Shown here one piece after another: positions 8,663 through 16,189 of a stretch of 58,145 nt of DNA. The notes under the pieces were generated by a model. It made no database searches. It saw only the letters and a list, made by a program, of their open reading frames with translations, and was not told the DNA's origin. Positions within the stretch are counted from its first letter, which is position 1. Each line of letters opens with the position of its first letter. The stretch is from contig JAKSHZ010000008.1 of assembly GCA_024399115.1 (NCBI GenBank), positions 1 to 58,145 of the forward strand, given 5' to 3'. Source of the DNA: Bacilli bacterium (lineage in GTDB: Bacteria > Bacillota_I > Bacilli_A > RFN20 > CAG-826). A program made the position numbers and the translations under genes.

Positions 8663-9570
8663 TGAAAGATGTCATCATTATTGGTGGCGGCCCTTCAGGA
8701 ATGACATGCGCTCTTAACTTGTTAAGAGCAGGTCACTCAGTCTTAATTATTGAGAAAGAAGCGTTTGGTGGTCAAATTGCTACTTCTCCTAGAGTTGAAA
8801 ACATTCCAAGTATCAAAGAAATTTCAGGTCTTGAATTTTCAGATCAATTATTTGAACAAATCAGCGTTCATGGAGTGGAATTCGAACTCGAAGAAGTATT
8901 AGAAGTAGTTAAAAATCCAGACGACACTTTCACAGTCAAAACAAACTACGGCGAACACATGAGTAAAGCTGTAGTTATCGCAAACGGAGTCTCACATCGT
9001 AAGATGGGTCTTCCAAAGGAAGAAGACTTCGTTGGTAAAGGAATTAGTTTCTGTGCTGTATGCGATGGCGCTTTCTACAAAGGAAAAGATGTTTATCTTA
9101 TTGGAGACGCAAACACTGCACTTCAATATGCATTGATGCTCTCTAAAACATCAAGTCACGTCTACATGATCACTTTATTTGATAAATTCTTTGGAGATAA
9201 GATCCTTGTTGATCGACTCCTCGCTACTCCAAATATTTCAGTAATCCATAACATGAACCTTATTGAGTATTTAGGAGAAGATGAGTTAAGTGGTTTAAAA
9301 TTTGAAAACACTAAAACTCATGAAATTGTCGAATATAAAACTGATAATGTATTCGTCGCAATCGGTCAAATTCCACATAACGAATTCTTATCTGGTTTAG
9401 TCGAACAAGAAAAAGGATTCATCGTTACAAACGAAAAAATGGAAACTAATGTTCCTGGAATCTTCGCGATTGGTGACACAAGAGTTAAGGTTGTTAGACA
9501 AGTCTCAACCGCTGTTGGAGACGCCTCTACCGCAAGCTTCTTTGTGGATAGATATTTACAAAGTAAATAA
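8662..9570 (+). CDS. trxB: Thioredoxin reductase-like flavoprotein, NADPH motifs degenerate
   Basis: A 302-aa protein with the thioredoxin-reductase fold. The FAD-binding G-G-G-P-S-G is at 8-13, the redox-active C-A-V-C-D at 131-135, and the C-terminal FAD motif A-I-G-D at about 270. It should reduce a thioredoxin or glutaredoxin partner, probably the domain fused to NrdD, whose gene overlaps it by one base. The nucleotide-binding site is atypical. The usual G-x-G-x-x-A is G-D-A-N-T-A, and the H-R-R-x-x-x-R that grips the NADPH phosphate is replaced by a stretch around L-F-D-K-F-F. This resembles the pyridine-nucleotide-independent (ferredoxin-linked) reductases of clostridia, so the electron donor is open. 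It ends with a terminator shared with the facing nrdG. Confidence 0.85.
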   Translation: MKDVIIIGGGPSGMTCALNLLRAGHSVLIIEKEAFGGQIATSPRVENIPSIKEISGLEFSDQLFEQISVHGVEFELEEVLEVVKNPDDTFTVKTNYGEHMSKAVVIANGVSHRKMGLPKEEDFVGKGISFCAVCDGAFYKGKDVYLIGDANTALQYALMLSKTSSHVYMITLFDKFFGDKILVDRLLATPNISVIHNMNLIEYLGEDELSGLKFENTKTHEIVEYKTDNVFVAIGQIPHNEFLSGLVEQEKGFIVTNEKMETNVPGIFAIGDTRVKVVRQVSTAVGDASTASFFVDRYLQSK

Positions 9571-9596
9571 AAAGGTCAATTCGATTGACCTTTTTT
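9571..9596. terminator. Bidirectional terminator between trxB and nrdG
   Basis: The stem AAAGGTCAAT/ATTGACCTTT has a TCG loop and is flanked by T-runs on both strands. It separates the convergent genes. Confidence 0.85.
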
Positions 9597-10281
9597 AATA
9601 CCCTCTAAGTTCGATCTTTTCGACGTATTTCTTCAATATTTCGATATATTCTTTTGCTTTTTCTTCTTCAACTTCGTGAAGTCCATGTCTGATACAGCCA
9701 TCTCTTTCAACGAACTTTTGAAGATACATTTTCTTCGCACCTTTGATAAATTTTCCTATCTCATCAATGTGTGCACTTTCGTGAAATTCTTTGACTAAAG
9801 TTGTTCTAAATTCGTAGTCAATTCCACTATTAATTAATAAGGATATAGTCTCTTCAATTTTATCGATTCGAATTGCGTCAGTTCCGCAAGTCATTCCATA
9901 TAATTGTGGTTCGTTTTTTATATCCATCGCGACGTAGTCGATTAACTTATTTTCAATTAAATCTTTTACTAGTGCTGGGTTAGTTCCATTAGTGTCTAAC
10001 TTAATCTCATAGCCCATACTTTTAACTTCAGAAATTTTCTCTTTTAGGTCAGGCATAAGAGTAGGCTCTCCACCACTAAAAACTACAGCGTCGATAAGAC
10101 CTTTTCTTTTAGTTAAATAAGCGATGATGTCGGACCATGGAATTACTTCTTCTGCGTTAAGAACTAAGTCTCCATTATGGCAAAATGGACATCTAAAATT
10201 ACAAGGTTTGCAGAAAAGAACACAGCTAATTCTGTCCTCAAAATCTAGTAATGACATTTTATCTAATCCGACGAAATCCAT
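9595..10281 (-). CDS. nrdG: Anaerobic ribonucleotide reductase activase, NrdG2 type
   Basis: A radical-SAM enzyme that makes the glycyl radical on NrdD. From the ATG at 10281 it has 228 aa. The N-terminus M-D-F-V-G-L-D-K-M-S matches the usual start of NrdG2 proteins, and the cluster motif C-N-F-R-C-P-F-C follows at C27, C31 and C34. The S-G-G-E-P SAM-binding motif lies near residue 70. A longer GTG start at 10296 is possible, but it would sit at the edge of a perfect -10 box (TATAAT, 10288-10293). With that promoter, transcription would begin at or next to the ATG, so the mRNA looks leaderless; no Shine-Dalgarno is visible. It is convergent with the nrdD-trxB pair it serves. Confidence 0.88.
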   Translation of the reverse strand: MDFVGLDKMSLLDFEDRISCVLFCKPCNFRCPFCHNGDLVLNAEEVIPWSDIIAYLTKRKGLIDAVVFSGGEPTLMPDLKEKISEVKSMGYEIKLDTNGTNPALVKDLIENKLIDYVAMDIKNEPQLYGMTCGTDAIRIDKIEETISLLINSGIDYEFRTTLVKEFHESAHIDEIGKFIKGAKKMYLQKFVERDGCIRHGLHEVEEEKAKEYIEILKKYVEKIELRGY

Positions 10282-10287
10282 ATCACT

Positions 10288-10315
10288 ATTATACACAAAA
10301 TTATGGTTATATTAA
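10288..10315 (-). promoter_or_regulatory. nrdG promoter, predicted leaderless
   Basis: On the minus strand -35 TTAATA (10310-10315), a 16-base spacer and -10 TATAAT (10288-10293) lie only six bases before the preferred ATG. Confidence 0.6.
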
Positions 10316-10332
10316 AATATTTTAATATTTTA

Positions 10333-10361
10333 TTGTCTAATATCGCTTTATCCCTTAAAAT
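10333..10361 (+). promoter_or_regulatory. Promoter of the dCMP deaminase gene, predicted leaderless
   Basis: -35 TTGTCT (10333-10338), a 17-base spacer and -10 TAAAAT (10356-10361) end nine bases before the ATG. No Shine-Dalgarno is present. Confidence 0.55.
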
Positions 10362-10370
10362 ATTTGTATT

Positions 10371-10844
10371 ATGAAAAACAATATATCTTGGGATGAATAT
10401 TTTATGGGTATTGCAGTGCTCTCAGCATTACGCAGTAAAGATCCAAGCACTAAAGTGGGAGCATGTATCGTTGATAACGAAAATAAAGTAGTTTCAATCG
10501 GTTACAACGGAATGCCTTGTGGCGTTCCTGAAGAAGAACTTTCTTGGGACAAAGGGGAAGGATTAGATAGCAAATATTTATATGTTTGCCACGCAGAATT
10601 TAATGCGATTTTAAATACAAGAAATGGAGCTTCACTAAAGGGATGTAGAATTTACGTAACTCTTTTCCCTTGCAATGAATGCGCTAAAGCAATCATTCAA
10701 ACAGGCATCAAAGAAATTGTCTATGCCGACAATAAATACAAAGATACTATCACTACTCAAGCTAGTATGAAGATGCTCAATCTTGCAGGAGTTAAACTCC
10801 GTCAATATAAGGGAAAACTCCCTACTATCGAATACAAGGACTAA
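10371..10844 (+). CDS. Deoxycytidylate (dCMP) deaminase
   Basis: Converts dCMP to dUMP, the substrate of thymidylate synthase. It has 157 aa, as usual for the ComEB/dCMP deaminase family. The zinc site is complete: C-H-A-E-F with H74 and the proton-shuttling E76, then P-C-N-E-C with C101 and C104. The N-terminal M-G-I-A-V-L-S-A-L-R-S-K-D-P-S-T-K-V-G is the family's typical opening. folD starts two bases after the stop, so the two probably form an operon joining dUMP supply with one-carbon folates for dTMP synthesis. A good promoter lies so close to the ATG that the transcript would have almost no leader. Confidence 0.9.
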   Translation: MKNNISWDEYFMGIAVLSALRSKDPSTKVGACIVDNENKVVSIGYNGMPCGVPEEELSWDKGEGLDSKYLYVCHAEFNAILNTRNGASLKGCRIYVTLFPCNECAKAIIQTGIKEIVYADNKYKDTITTQASMKMLNLAGVKLRQYKGKLPTIEYKD

Positions 10845-10846
10845 TT

Positions 10847-11638
10847 ATGACAATTAAAGAATACGTTGCCGCAAGAAAAGCCGAATTCAAAGATGTCGTT
10901 TCCAAAATGGAAAAAGTCCCATGCATTGGAATCGTTCAACTTAACGAAGACCCAGCTAGTAACGCATATGTTAAAGGTAAACTTAAAGATGCTGCTGAAC
11001 TTGGTATCAAAGCAGATTTAATGAAATTACCTATCGATACTAGCGAAAAGGATTTGTTATCTTTTATTGATGGACTTAACAAAGACGACGTTCACGATGG
11101 ATTCATTGTTCAAATGCCTCTTCCAAAACAAATTGATGAAGAAAAGGTTAAATTAGCAGTTGATCCAAAGAAAGATGTCGACGGATTCCATCCACTTTCA
11201 AGCTTATTCCCATGCACACCAAAAGGAATTATGTCATATTTAAAATATGAAAATGTTCCATTAGTTGGTAAAAACGCAGTCGTAATTGGAAGAAGTAACA
11301 TCGTCGGTAAACCTATGGCTAGAATGTTGCTAGCAGAGTCATGCAACGTGACTGTTGTTCATAGCAAAACTTCAAACGAAGACTTAGCTAGATACATCGA
11401 AAATGCAGATATCATTGTCGTCGCAATCGGTAAACCTGGATTCCTCGATAATAGATTTAAATATAAAGAATCAGCAGTTATCGTTGACGTAGGTATTTCT
11501 AGAGATGAAACAGGATTACATGGAGATGCAATTCCTGGACTTCCAGTAGCAAATCAAACACCTGTTCCTGGTGGCGTTGGCTTGTTAACTAGATTAGCCT
11601 TATACGAAAACTTATTAGAGATTGTTTCTAAAAAATAA
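10847..11638 (+). CDS. folD: Methylenetetrahydrofolate dehydrogenase/cyclohydrolase FolD
   Basis: Bifunctional enzyme interconverting 5,10-methylene-, methenyl- and 10-formyl-tetrahydrofolate. The catalytic Y-V-K-G-K (Y41, K45) is present, as are the V-D-G-F-H, G-R-S-N-I-V-G-K-P NADP-site and P-G-G-V-G signatures. At 263 aa it is about 20 residues shorter than usual, mostly because the N-terminus is trimmed, but no motif is lost. It lies two bases downstream of the dCMP deaminase gene. The pairing makes sense because FolD supplies methylene-folate for thymidylate synthesis. The gene ends at a strong terminator shared with the facing regulator. Confidence 0.93.
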   Translation: MTIKEYVAARKAEFKDVVSKMEKVPCIGIVQLNEDPASNAYVKGKLKDAAELGIKADLMKLPIDTSEKDLLSFIDGLNKDDVHDGFIVQMPLPKQIDEEKVKLAVDPKKDVDGFHPLSSLFPCTPKGIMSYLKYENVPLVGKNAVVIGRSNIVGKPMARMLLAESCNVTVVHSKTSNEDLARYIENADIIVVAIGKPGFLDNRFKYKESAVIVDVGISRDETGLHGDAIPGLPVANQTPVPGGVGLLTRLALYENLLEIVSKK

Positions 11639-11663
11639 AATAGCGATTGAATCGCTATTTTTT
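11637..11663. terminator. Bidirectional terminator between folD and the Crp/Fnr gene
   Basis: The stem AAATAGCGATT/AATCGCTATTT is flanked by an A-run and a T-run. The stop codon of the facing regulator gene lies inside it. Confidence 0.85.
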
Positions 11664-12242
11664 TAATGAGATAACCTTATTATTAAGAAAGACTTTTCCT
11701 TCTTTTTTTAGTTTATATATCGTTCTTGAAGTAGCTTCTCTAGTTAATCCAAGAGACTCTGCAAGTTCCACCACACTATGATATCTAATTTCATTATTCT
11801 TTTGGTGAGCTAACGCAAACATAACTCTTTCTGCAGCAGAATTAATTGAAAACAATGTAGTTTGATAATTTAATATTGTCGCAAAATTACTTTGTAATCT
11901 TAAGAAAGTTTCCAAGAATTTTTCATTTTGTTGAAGAATAATTTTAAGATCATCGCGATGAATAAATGTAACTTTACAATCAGTTAAAGCTATTGTGTTA
12001 ACTCTATAAAAAGGCTCACTTGAGAATACTAAAAAGATTCCAATCATTTCGCCTTGTTTTAGAGTGTGATAAACGGTGCTGTGACCATTTACTTCTGGAG
12101 AAGAAATTTGAACTCTACCACTTTCAACAATTCCGATTGAATCGCACTTTTCATCACTATTAAAAATATAGTCTCCAGCGTTATACGAGATTGTTTTTGT
12201 TCTTATTTTTTCAAAGTCAGTAAGTAAATCTAAGATATTCAT
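11655..12242 (-). CDS. Crp/Fnr-family transcriptional regulator
   Basis: A 195-aa regulator with an N-terminal cyclic-nucleotide-binding-like beta-roll (about 15-115), a long dimerisation helix, and a C-terminal winged HTH. The recognition helix reads T-R-E-A-T-S-R, with E169, S172 and R173 at the positions used by FNR and CRP to read G-T-G-A or T-T-G-A half sites. The Fnr iron-sulfur cysteine cluster is absent; the only cysteines are C33 and C89, so direct [4Fe-4S] oxygen sensing is unlikely. A perfect CRP-like palindrome lies just before its own start, suggesting autoregulation. The ligand is unknown. Nearby rubrerythrin and nitroreductase genes make a redox or stress role plausible. Confidence 0.85.
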   Translation of the reverse strand: MNILDLLTDFEKIRTKTISYNAGDYIFNSDEKCDSIGIVESGRVQISSPEVNGHSTVYHTLKQGEMIGIFLVFSSEPFYRVNTIALTDCKVTFIHRDDLKIILQQNEKFLETFLRLQSNFATILNYQTTLFSINSAAERVMFALAHQKNNEIRYHSVVELAESLGLTREATSRTIYKLKKEGKVFLNNKVISLKK

Positions 12243-12245
12243 ACA

Positions 12246-12259
12246 CGTGATTTAAGTCA
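12246..12259. promoter_or_regulatory. CRP-like operator GTGA-N6-TCAC at the regulator's own start
   Basis: GTGATTTAAGTCAC has the two half sites GTGA and TCAC six bases apart, as in the classical CRP operator. It occupies bases 4 to 17 before the ATG of the Crp/Fnr gene, where a ribosome binding site would normally be. Confidence 0.65.
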
Positions 12260-12377
12260 CATACATTTTATATGTTTCTAAGCTTCGTTTTCAAGTTAGA
12301 TGCATCAATATTTATTTATAAATAATGAACCAAATATAATAAAAAACTAAAAATTTTAAAAAGTGTGAAATTTCCTA

Positions 12378-12406
12378 TTGATTTTTTTCCATTTATCGTT
12401 AATAAT
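12378..12406 (+). promoter_or_regulatory. Promoter of the tRNA-Asp/tRNA-Phe unit
   Basis: -35 TTGATT (12378-12383), a 17-base spacer and -10 AATAAT (12401-12406) end about 20 bases before tRNA-Asp. Confidence 0.55.
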
Positions 12407-12425
12407 ATTTGAGCGTTTTACAAGT

Positions 12426-12501
12426 GGACCGTTGGTATATCGGTTTATTATTCTTCCCTGTCACGGAAGAGAGACGAGTTCGACTCTCGTACGGTCCGCC
12501 A
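12426..12501 (+). tRNA. tRNA-Asp (anticodon GTC)
   Basis: Acceptor GGACCGT/ACGGTCC, anticodon stem CTTCC/GGAAG with loop CTGTCAC, T arm ACGAG/CTCGT with loop TTCGACT, discriminator G, encoded CCA. The D stem is weak (only about three pairs including a wobble). Confidence 0.93.
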
Positions 12502-12565
12502 AACGCTTTTTTTAAAGGAAAAAGCATTTGATCGTCCTACGAGACAATCGGTGTTAAAAATAAAT

Positions 12566-12641
12566 GGCTCGGTAGCTCAGTTAGTAGAGCATCAGACTGA
12601 AAATCTGAGTGTCGCCGGCGCGCTCCCGGCCTGAGCCACCA
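12566..12641 (+). tRNA. tRNA-Phe (anticodon GAA) with a non-canonical T loop
   Basis: Acceptor GGCTCGG/CTGAGCC, D arm GCTC/GAGC, anticodon stem TCAGA/TCTGA with loop CTGAAAA, a perfect T stem GCCGG/CCGGC, discriminator A, encoded CCA. The T loop reads CGCGCTC instead of the near-universal TTCRANT, so T54, T55 and A58 are all replaced. Confidence 0.88.
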
Positions 12642-12651
12642 TTTCGATTTC

Positions 12652-12678
12652 AAATTCCCAAGATTGGGAATTTTTTTA
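12652..12678 (+). terminator. Terminator of the tRNA-Asp/tRNA-Phe unit
   Basis: The stem AAATTCCCAA/TTGGGAATTT has a GA loop and a run of seven T, about ten bases after tRNA-Phe. Confidence 0.85.
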
Positions 12679-12712
12679 TTGCGCGCCTTAGACACTCATA
12701 TTTTTAGTAAAT

Positions 12713-12735
12713 AAAAAGATGCCTGAAGGCATCTC
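12713..12735 (-). terminator. Terminator of the nitroreductase-rubrerythrin unit
   Basis: On the minus strand the stem GATGCC/GGCATC is followed by TTTTTAT, directly downstream of the rubrerythrin stop. Confidence 0.75.
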
Positions 12736-12754
12736 TTTCGGTATTAATTAATAA

Positions 12755-13294
12755 TTACTTACAAACTTTGCAGCAAGCAACTTCGAAGTATGCTTGTGGA
12801 TGAGCACATGTTGGGCAAACTACTGGAGCAGTTTTTCCAACGTGGACATGGCCACAGTTTCTACATTTCCAAACAACTACGTCTTCAGAAATGAATACTT
12901 TGTTACCTTTAACTTTATCTAATAATTCAAGATATCTTTTTTCGTGTTCTGCTTCGATTTTACCAACTAATAAGAATTTAGCAGCGATTTCATTGAAGCC
13001 TTCTTCTTTTGCTTCTTCTGCCATTCTCTTATACATATTTGTGTGTTCGAAGTTTTCACCACTAGCAGCTGCTTCTAAGTTTTCTGCTGTTGAACCAATA
13101 CCATTTAAGTATTTGAACCACATTTTTGCGTGTTCTTTTTCATTTTCAGCTGTTTCTAAGAAGATTGCTGCGATTTGTTCATAGCCTTCTTTTTTAGCTT
13201 GGCTAGCGAAATATGTGTATTTGTTTCTTGCTTGAGATTCACCAGCGAAAGCTTCTTGTAAATTCTTTTCTGTTTTTGATCCTTTCAATTCCAT
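12755..13294 (-). CDS. rbr: Rubrerythrin
   Basis: A 179-aa non-haem diiron peroxidase that reduces hydrogen peroxide in the cytoplasm of anaerobes. The N-terminal ferritin-like four-helix domain carries two E-x-x-H type ligand sets (E-N-E-K-E-H and E-A-E-H-E) with the early helix E-S-Q-A-R-N. The C-terminal rubredoxin-like domain has two C-x-x-C knuckles, C-R-N-C and C-P-T-C, which bind a mononuclear iron. It has a good Shine-Dalgarno (AAAGGAG). It follows the nitroreductase gene by 29 bases and ends at a hairpin terminator. Together with class III NrdD this supports an anaerobic lifestyle. Confidence 0.95.
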   Translation of the reverse strand: MELKGSKTEKNLQEAFAGESQARNKYTYFASQAKKEGYEQIAAIFLETAENEKEHAKMWFKYLNGIGSTAENLEAAASGENFEHTNMYKRMAEEAKEEGFNEIAAKFLLVGKIEAEHEKRYLELLDKVKGNKVFISEDVVVWKCRNCGHVHVGKTAPVVCPTCAHPQAYFEVACCKVCK

Positions 13295-13323
13295 AGTTTT
13301 TGCTCCTTTATTACATAATAACC

Positions 13324-13848
13324 CTATTTTTCTAATGTGGTAACAAAATGTATTTTTCGTTCATCATATTGGTCTCTGGATTCTGGTTCTTCGTTTGGGT
13401 GACCAACTAAGATGACATTAAGTGGAATTATATGGTTTTTAGCCCCAATGACTTCTTTTATCTTGTCAGATAGTTTCTTGTTAGGGTAAACACCACACCA
13501 CACTGTACCAAGGCCTAAATCAGTAGCGCGTAATAAAATATTCTCAGTCGCTGCACTACAATCTTGTACCCAGAACTCTTTTAATCCTGGCATTAGTACT
13601 GTGTGATGTAAATTTCCTGCAACAATAATGACGGTGTTCGCGCCATAATTTGCAAATTTCATACACTTAATTACTTCTTTTACCTTAATAGGATCTTGAA
13701 CTACATAAAATTCCCAAGGTCTTGTGTTACAAGCACTTGGTCCAGACATAGCTGCATGCATTAATTCATCTATGTCTTCTTTACTAACTACTTCTTCAGT
13801 GTATTTTCTTACACTTCTTCTCTTTAGTAATGCTTCTTTTAATTCCAT
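13324..13848 (-). CDS. Nitroreductase-family FMN flavoprotein
   Basis: A 174-aa protein of the nitroreductase superfamily, homodimers that bind FMN and use NAD(P)H. The N-terminal R-R-S-V-R-K-Y contacts the FMN phosphate. The A-M-S-G-P-S-A-C-N-T-R-P-W-E-F segment is the classic second motif, and the conserved G-L-G-T-V-W-C-G lies in the C-terminal half. The physiological substrate is not predictable. The gene sits upstream of rubrerythrin with 29 bases between, so the two probably share a transcript concerned with redox stress. Confidence 0.9.
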   Translation of the reverse strand: MELKEALLKRRSVRKYTEEVVSKEDIDELMHAAMSGPSACNTRPWEFYVVQDPIKVKEVIKCMKFANYGANTVIIVAGNLHHTVLMPGLKEFWVQDCSAATENILLRATDLGLGTVWCGVYPNKKLSDKIKEVIGAKNHIIPLNVILVGHPNEEPESRDQYDERKIHFVTTLEK

Positions 13849-13900
13849 ATGAATACCTATCTAAAGATATAGTAATATGTTTATTTATTTTTTAATAGAA

Positions 13901-15106
13901 TTAAATGTTATTTTCTTTTTTGCTTGTATTAAAAACTGGTTTCTTGCTATTTCTTTTGAAATAAATGTATAAAGTTAAAGCAATTGTGATGATTGCCATA
14001 ATAAGTAAGTAATAAGGGAAAAATTCGAATCCAAAAAAGTCACCAATAACACCAATTAATGGAGTCAATGTGAATAAACCGATATATGAGAAAGTAATTT
14101 CAATACCCATAATTGATTGAGAATATTCTTTACCATAATGTTCTGGTGTCATTGCAGTTAAATTTGGATAGATTGGACCGCAACCAAATCCAATTAAGAA
14201 GCTAGCAATTCCAAAGATGACAAGATTGCTAATCGGAAATATAACTACTAATAATGCGACTATAGTTAAGATTTCTCCAAAGAAGATCATTTTTGTCTTG
14301 CTAACAAAGTTAGAGATGAGACCCGCAATGAATCTTCCCACTGCTAAACCTACATAGAATAAACCTGCTAATTTTGCTGCGGTTTCAGTTGAAAATCCTC
14401 TTGAGCCTACCATAAAAGATGCGCTCCACTGACCGAATCCAACCTCGACTACGCAATAAAATAAGAAGACTAATGAAACAACTAAAATGTATGGAGTTTT
14501 AACCATTTGCATAAATCCTAATGTAACTGGTTTTTCTTCCTCAACTTCATTTGTTTTCTTATTTTTGTTCCATAATGGAATACTAAGTAACATAACGATT
14601 GCGATAACAAGTTGAACGATGAAAGCAATGAAATATCCCTTTCTCCAGTTTTCATTATCTGCAAGCGCAAACGCCATAATATAAGGAGATAAACTAACGC
14701 CAATTCCATAGAAACAATGTAAGAAGTTCATGTGCATTGTTTTGTAGTGAATTGCGACATAGTTATTTAATCCACTGTCGATTGCTCCAGCTCCTAATCC
14801 TAGAGGAATTGAAGAGATGAAAATCAAAATGATATTTCCAGAAAGTGAATAACCTAATAAACCAATGACGGTCAAAATTGTTGAGACTACAATTACATTC
14901 CTAGTGCCAAACTTATTGATTACTCTAGTTGAAAAATAGCTTGAAAGCATAGTTCCAAACGTAATAAATGTTGTTAAAATTGATCCAATAGAAATAGACA
15001 CACCTAGATCAAGGTGCATTGCTGGCCAAGCAGGACCAAATAATGAATCAGGGATGCCCAATCCAATGAAAGCGATATAGATGCAGATTAGTAATAAAGT
15101 CGCCAT
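13901..15106 (-). CDS. Major facilitator superfamily transporter, FucP-like sugar permease type
   Basis: A 401-aa membrane protein with 12 predicted hydrophobic segments in two halves, a short cytoplasmic middle loop rich in K and E, and a charged C-terminal tail. The first segments contain the loop motif typical of MFS carriers. Overall it resembles the FucP/YnfM-like group that imports sugars with protons. It starts 22 bases downstream of a secreted aldose epimerase gene, and the partnership suggests uptake of a hexose after mutarotation outside the cell (inference). No clear Shine-Dalgarno is seen. A perfect palindrome overlaps the region just before the start codon. Confidence 0.8.
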   Translation of the reverse strand: MATLLLICIYIAFIGLGIPDSLFGPAWPAMHLDLGVSISIGSILTTFITFGTMLSSYFSTRVINKFGTRNVIVVSTILTVIGLLGYSLSGNIILIFISSIPLGLGAGAIDSGLNNYVAIHYKTMHMNFLHCFYGIGVSLSPYIMAFALADNENWRKGYFIAFIVQLVIAIVMLLSIPLWNKNKKTNEVEEEKPVTLGFMQMVKTPYILVVSLVFLFYCVVEVGFGQWSASFMVGSRGFSTETAAKLAGLFYVGLAVGRFIAGLISNFVSKTKMIFFGEILTIVALLVVIFPISNLVIFGIASFLIGFGCGPIYPNLTAMTPEHYGKEYSQSIMGIEITFSYIGLFTLTPLIGVIGDFFGFEFFPYYLLIMAIITIALTLYIYFKRNSKKPVFNTSKKENNI

Positions 15107-15107
15107 G

Positions 15108-15126
15108 ACTATGATTTTATCATAGT
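15108..15126. promoter_or_regulatory. Palindrome ACTATGAT-TTT-ATCATAGT at the MFS gene start
   Basis: Perfect 8-bp arms with a 3-base centre lie between the epimerase stop and the MFS start. A -10-like TAAAAT on the minus strand lies within it, seven bases before the ATG. It may be an operator; on the plus strand it is followed by TTTTT and could also act as a weak terminator. Confidence 0.45.
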
Positions 15127-15128
15127 TT

Positions 15129-16163
15129 TTAACTTATTGTAGAAAATTTATAAGAAGTTTTTGAATAAAAATCAGTATTAGCATCTAATACGATAGATGG
15201 GAAATTTTCTTGATGAATTGCGTCGGGGAAAAATTGAGTTTCTAAGCAAATATGACCTGTGTCATTGTAGACTTGTAAGCCAGGCATATCTGTAAAAACC
15301 TCCACTGTATTGTGAGTTGAATCTCCAGTCATCTCTGCAACCTTACGGAATCCATCTCCTTTTAAAACTAGGTTAGAATCGTTGTTTCCTTCGTAAGATT
15401 TTTTCTCAAAATAGTCTAATTTCGTACCAGAAGCAGAGACAATTTCACCGGTTGGGATAAGATCGCTTTTTGCTTTTGTATATGTATCAGCATTTACCCA
15501 TAAAGAGTGATTTCTCCAAGTGTTTGTTTCTACACCATTCATATTCATATATAGGTGATTAGTTGGAGCAAAAAGCGTTTTCTTATCACTTCTTGCACGA
15601 TATTCAATTGATAATTCACCTTCATCAGAAAGAGTATATGTCGTACTTACATGAATATTGCCAGGGAATCCTTGGTCTCCATCTCTAGAATCTAATTCGA
15701 ATACAATTGTGTTATATGTTTGACTAGTTTTAGTCCAATTTATCTCGCCAAAACCTTGGGCACCACCATGTAAACAATGTTGTCCATTATTTCTATTTAC
15801 ATTATATGTAACTCCATCAAGTTGGAAGCTTGCATTTGCAATTCTGTTAGCGACACGACCGGCTACAAAGCCATTCTCGGCAATCTTTAAATCATTTAAT
15901 CGGACAGAGCTGATCTTTGCCCCTTTTCTATCGAACTTAACTAACATTCCATTAAGGTTAGAAAGTTGCATATCGACAACTTCACGTTCTGGTTCAGGTT
16001 CAGGTTCGTTATTTTCCTCGTTCTCGTTATTGTTTTCGCCACCACTATTGTTACCAGATTCATTGATCGGTTCATCATGATTCGGACCGTAAATTTCTTC
16101 GTTTTTACATGCAGATAAGCTTAAAACGACTAATAAAACGCTTAATAAATTAACTTTTTTCAT
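15129..16163 (-). CDS. Secreted aldose 1-epimerase (mutarotase) lipoprotein
   Basis: Interconverts alpha and beta anomers of free hexoses. The ATG at 16163 opens a lipoprotein signal peptide ending L-S-A-C; a longer start at 16190 would only add residues ahead of it. After the lipidated Cys comes a low-complexity tether rich in N, E, G and then E-P repeats, then an aldose-epimerase domain with the H-C-L-H-G-G motif, the N-H-L-Y-M-N motif and the catalytic L-E-T-Q-F-F-P-D-A segment (Glu as base). Most bacterial mutarotases are cytoplasmic, so an extracellular one is notable. It is upstream of, and probably co-transcribed with, an MFS permease. Confidence 0.88.
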   Translation of the reverse strand: MKKVNLLSVLLVVLSLSACKNEEIYGPNHDEPINESGNNSGGENNNENEENNEPEPEPEREVVDMQLSNLNGMLVKFDRKGAKISSVRLNDLKIAENGFVAGRVANRIANASFQLDGVTYNVNRNNGQHCLHGGAQGFGEINWTKTSQTYNTIVFELDSRDGDQGFPGNIHVSTTYTLSDEGELSIEYRARSDKKTLFAPTNHLYMNMNGVETNTWRNHSLWVNADTYTKAKSDLIPTGEIVSASGTKLDYFEKKSYEGNNDSNLVLKGDGFRKVAEMTGDSTHNTVEVFTDMPGLQVYNDTGHICLETQFFPDAIHQENFPSIVLDANTDFYSKTSYKFSTIS

Positions 16164-16189
16164 AAAATACCTAGTTAAAATATATAACA

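Noticed and set aside
10281..10296. GTG start of nrdG at 10296
   Set aside because: It falls next to the -10 box and adds residues not typical of the family.
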